This document shows, piece by piece, positions 6,110 through 8,496 of a stretch of 8,496 nucleotides of DNA. The stretch lies in assembly GCA_002724895.1 (NCBI GenBank), contig PBQB01000001.1, positions 45,499-53,994 on the forward strand. Direction: 5' to 3'. The translations under genes and the position numbers were made by a program. Numbering within the stretch: the stretch's first letter is position 1; each line of letters starts with the position of its first letter. A model generated the notes under the pieces. It was given only the letters and a program-made list of their open reading frames with translations, searched no databases and was not told the origin of the DNA. The DNA comes from Flavobacteriales bacterium. GTDB taxonomy: Bacteria; Bacteroidota; Bacteroidia; Flavobacteriales; BACL11.

Positions 6110-6912
6110 AATTAACTTTAGGATTTTCAAGTTGCCCCAATGATACATTTATGTTTGATGCTTTAGTTCACAATAAAATTGATGTTGAGGGTTTAGAATT
6201 TGACATAGTTATAGAAGATGTCGAGAAACTTAATCTCATGACTTTAGATAAACGACTTGATATTACAAAATTAAGCTATAATGCATTTTTGTCTTGTTTT
6301 CAAGATTACATCATTCTTAATAGTGGATCTGCATTTGGTTTAAACTCTGGACCGTTGTTTGTTTCAGCATATGACAGAATCATTAATCAAAATAGTAAAA
6401 TTGGGATACCAGGAAAATACACAACTGCAAATATGCTACTTTCTATTTTTTATCCTAAATTTCAAAATAAAACAACATATATCTTTTCAGAAATTGAAGA
6501 CGCTATAATATCTAAGAACATAGACGCAGGAGTTATTATTCATGAAAACAGATTTACTTACAAAGAAAAAGGATTAAAAAAGATTGCAGATTTAGGTAAA
6601 TTATGGAAAAAAGAAACCAGTTTGCCTATACCCCTTGGTGGAATTGCAATAAAAAGAAACATACCAAATCAAATTCAAGAAAAAGTCAATAGAGTTTTGC
6701 ATAACAGTATTAACTACGCTTTAAATAATAAAATGAGCTCTTTTGAATATGTCAAATCTCATGCTCAAGAAATGACAGAAGATGTTATATACAAACATAT
6801 AGATCTGTATGTAAATGATTTTTCAATTTCGTTAAATAAAATAGGAAAGCAAGCAATTTTAGAGCTTTTTAATAAGAATAATAAAGATGCTTGTGATATA
6901 TTTCTCATTTAA
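6106..6912 (+). CDS. mqnD: 1,4-dihydroxy-6-naphthoate synthase
   Basis: MqnD converts cyclic dehypoxanthine futalosine to 1,4-dihydroxy-6-naphthoate, late in the futalosine menaquinone pathway. The 268-residue protein resembles a periplasmic-binding-protein fold working in the cytosol. It opens with LGFSSCPNDTFMFDALVH (5-22), then shows KLSYNAF (55-61), SGPLFVS (81-87) and GVIIHENRFTY (142-152), in which His146 matches the proposed catalytic histidine of the Thermus enzyme, and PLGGIAIKR (176-184). The start is the ATG in the ATGA overlap with mqnB; a longer frame from 6043 lies inside mqnB and adds non-family residues. mqnA, mqnC and mqnE are not in the window. Bases 6913-6985 after the stop hold no clear terminator hairpin or TAnnTTTG promoter, so read-through into the next gene is possible. 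Confidence 0.93.
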   Translation: MKLTLGFSSCPNDTFMFDALVHNKIDVEGLEFDIVIEDVEKLNLMTLDKRLDITKLSYNAFLSCFQDYIILNSGSAFGLNSGPLFVSAYDRIINQNSKIGIPGKYTTANMLLSIFYPKFQNKTTYIFSEIEDAIISKNIDAGVIIHENRFTYKEKGLKKIADLGKLWKKETSLPIPLGGIAIKRNIPNQIQEKVNRVLHNSINYALNNKMSSFEYVKSHAQEMTEDVIYKHIDLYVNDFSISLNKIGKQAILELFNKNNKDACDIFLI

Positions 6913-6985
6913 ATTAATTCAAAAAATTCGTTTAACTTTACAGCTAGCATTACATAAATAAATTATTCTCTAAATAAAAAGATAA

Positions 6986-8496
6986 ATGCATAATTTGATT
7001 ATAACATTTTTTTTCATTTCTTGGACTTACTTTTTAAATGCGCAATCTTTTAATGGATTTGCTCTTTATAATAAACAAGGAGAGACCACTACATATCTAA
7101 TAGATGAGAATCAAAATATAGCCCATACATGGAATTTATCTACAGAATGTAATTACGCTGTAGCACTTAAAAAAAATGGTAATTTGGTAAGAGGAACAAA
7201 ATACAACAACAATATACTAGGAGGTGCTGCTGAAGGAGGAAGAGTGCAAGAGATAGATCCAAATGGCAACATTGTATGGGATTTTATTTATTCTGACTCA
7301 GAACACCTTAGTCATCATGATTTAACTTTAATAGGAGACAATGTATTAATTACTGCTTGGGAAGTAAAGACAGCAGCTGAGATTGTGGCAATGGGAGGGA
7401 ATACTAATTCAAACAAATGGCCTACACATTTTATTGAAATACAAGGAGATCCTATTACTGGAACTGCAGAGATTGTTTGGGAGTGGCATATCTGGGATCA
7501 TTTAATTCAAGATACAGATCCAAGCAAACCAAATTATGGAGTTATTGCAGATAACCCGCAACTTATAGATATCAATATGATAGCTGGTGGAGGTGGACCT
7601 GGAGGAGGAAGCGGGGATTGGTTTCATGTTAACGGAGTAGATTATAATGAAGATCTAGACCAGATAGTTTTTTCTTCAAGATTTGCAAGTGAAATATATA
7701 TAATAGATCATAGCACTACTACAGCTGAAGCTGCAAGTCATAGTGGAGGAAACTCTGGAATGGGTGGAGATATATTATATAGATGGGGAAATCCATCAAA
7801 TTATGACATGCCAGGAACACAAGTAATTCCAAGTGCTGTACATGATGCACGTTGGATTCCAAATGATGGAAGGCCAAACGGTGGTTATTTACAGATTTTT
7901 AATAACAAAGGAATTAGTAATAGCCAATCTACTGTTGATGGAATAAAAACCCCAATTGATCCTGCTACAGGATATAATTATTTAAGAACTACAGGGCAGC
8001 CCTTTGGACCTGCAAGCTATACAACAAGATACGAATGCGCATTTTCTGCACCTGGTCAATCTGCATCAGACAGAATGTCTAATGGAAATATATTTGTTAA
8101 TGCGTCAGGAGGACAAGGGGGATCTGGTGTTATGTACGAGGTTGACTCTACAGGTAGCACAATAATATGGGGTCCGTACAATGCAAGTTCTCCAAAAGGT
8201 TTTAGGTATGAATGTGATTATCCCGGTATCGTTGCTTTAGAACCTTATATGAATTCAACAGCCACTACATCATGTTTTCTAGGAACATCTACTGAATGGA
8301 ATAAAGAAGTATTTGATCTAGATATCTTTCCCAACCCCACGTCTGATATAGTAAATATTCGATTAAAGTCTAATAAATCACAAACTTACACAGTAAACAT
8401 TTATAATAGTATGGGGGAAAGTGTAAAACAAGAAAGTATTTTATCAGCAAGAGAATTAAACAAAAGCATTAGCTTATTTAATTATGCAAATGGAGT
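6986..8496 (+). CDS. Secreted arylsulfotransferase-like protein with T9SS sorting domain (3' partial)
   Basis: An uninterrupted frame of 503 codons starts at the ATG at 6986 and is cut by the window edge. Residues 1-19 form a Sec signal peptide (MHNLIITFFF... to ...LNAQ). The body resembles the arylsulfotransferase (ASST) beta-propeller family, whose studied members transfer sulfate from aryl sulfate esters to phenols. Landmarks are repeated Trp-rich blade strands (GNIVWDF 94-100, AEIVWEWHIW 161-170), a Gly-rich loop then DWFHVNGVDYNEDLDQIVFS (211-230), IYIIDHSTTTAEAA (237-250), LYRWGNP (264-270), VHDARWIPNDG (285-295) and LQIFNNKG (302-309). RYEC occurs twice (348-351, 407-410). From about residue 444, DLDIFPNPTSD and VNIYNSMGE are typical of the type A T9SS C-terminal domain, which ends near GVY; roughly 20 residues are missing. 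The product is thus probably released or anchored at the cell surface. Substrate is unknown. The family assignment is from remembered motifs. Confidence 0.85.
   Translation, partial: MHNLIITFFFISWTYFLNAQSFNGFALYNKQGETTTYLIDENQNIAHTWNLSTECNYAVALKKNGNLVRGTKYNNNILGGAAEGGRVQEIDPNGNIVWDFIYSDSEHLSHHDLTLIGDNVLITAWEVKTAAEIVAMGGNTNSNKWPTHFIEIQGDPITGTAEIVWEWHIWDHLIQDTDPSKPNYGVIADNPQLIDINMIAGGGGPGGGSGDWFHVNGVDYNEDLDQIVFSSRFASEIYIIDHSTTTAEAASHSGGNSGMGGDILYRWGNPSNYDMPGTQVIPSAVHDARWIPNDGRPNGGYLQIFNNKGISNSQSTVDGIKTPIDPATGYNYLRTTGQPFGPASYTTRYECAFSAPGQSASDRMSNGNIFVNASGGQGGSGVMYEVDSTGSTIIWGPYNASSPKGFRYECDYPGIVALEPYMNSTATTSCFLGTSTEWNKEVFDLDIFPNPTSDIVNIRLKSNKSQTYTVNIYNSMGESVKQESILSARELNKSISLFNYANG

Noticed and set aside
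7581..7610. Glycine-rich codon run as a possible low-complexity repeat or assembly artefact
   Set aside because: The frame continues without disruption into the conserved DWFHVN motif, so it is most simply a Gly-rich loop of the protein.
1..8496. CRISPR array, insertion sequence, prophage, toxin-antitoxin or novel defence cluster
   Set aside because: No spaced direct repeats, transposase, integrase or paired small genes were seen; almost all of the window is covered by identifiable envelope and core-metabolism genes.

Overview
The window looks like chromosomal DNA from an AT-rich member of the Bacteroidota, probably a free-living, marine-type relative of the Flavobacteriales. The evidence is: (i) copies of the Bacteroidota -7 promoter motif TAnnTTTG, in the form TATATTTG, in front of genes; (ii) few recognisable Shine-Dalgarno sequences and A-rich leaders; (iii) a secreted protein ending in a type IX secretion (T9SS) sorting domain; (iv) a Bacteroidota-style Kdo transferase; (v) futalosine-route menaquinone genes. 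The lineage is inferred from these traits. No marker gene settles it.

Layout. Positions 1-28 are the 3' end of a tRNA, followed by a strong intrinsic terminator. On the minus strand, a small outer-membrane barrel-like protein gene (1373-2104) abuts waaA/kdtA (158-1372). Diverging from these on the plus strand is a two-gene unit: rfbB (dTDP-glucose 4,6-dehydratase, 2211-3260) and a CpsB/YwqE-type PHP phosphatase (3260-4024), overlapping by one base. It converges, with a 6-bp tail-to-tail overlap, on the minus-strand pair folE-fabD (5466 down to 4019); both of those genes start with non-ATG codons. Across a compact divergent promoter lies mqnB (5525-6109), overlapping mqnD (6106-6912) by 4 bp. 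Last, an open reading frame from 6986 runs off the right edge. It encodes a secreted arylsulfotransferase-like protein with an incomplete T9SS C-terminal domain.

How the genes fit together. The left half concerns the cell envelope: Kdo transfer to lipid A, an outer-membrane protein, a nucleotide-sugar enzyme for surface polysaccharide, and a phosphatase of the kind that controls polysaccharide export. The centre and right hold core metabolism: malonyl transfer for fatty-acid synthesis, the first pterin step, and two steps of the futalosine route to menaquinone. The arylsulfotransferase-like gene is the most accessory-looking item.

I do not see a CRISPR array, phage, insertion sequence, toxin-antitoxin or defence system. 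The points most worth a second look are the T9SS-targeted sulfotransferase-like protein, the mirrored divergent promoter with a possibly leaderless mqnB transcript, and the consecutive TTG and GTG starts of folE and fabD.
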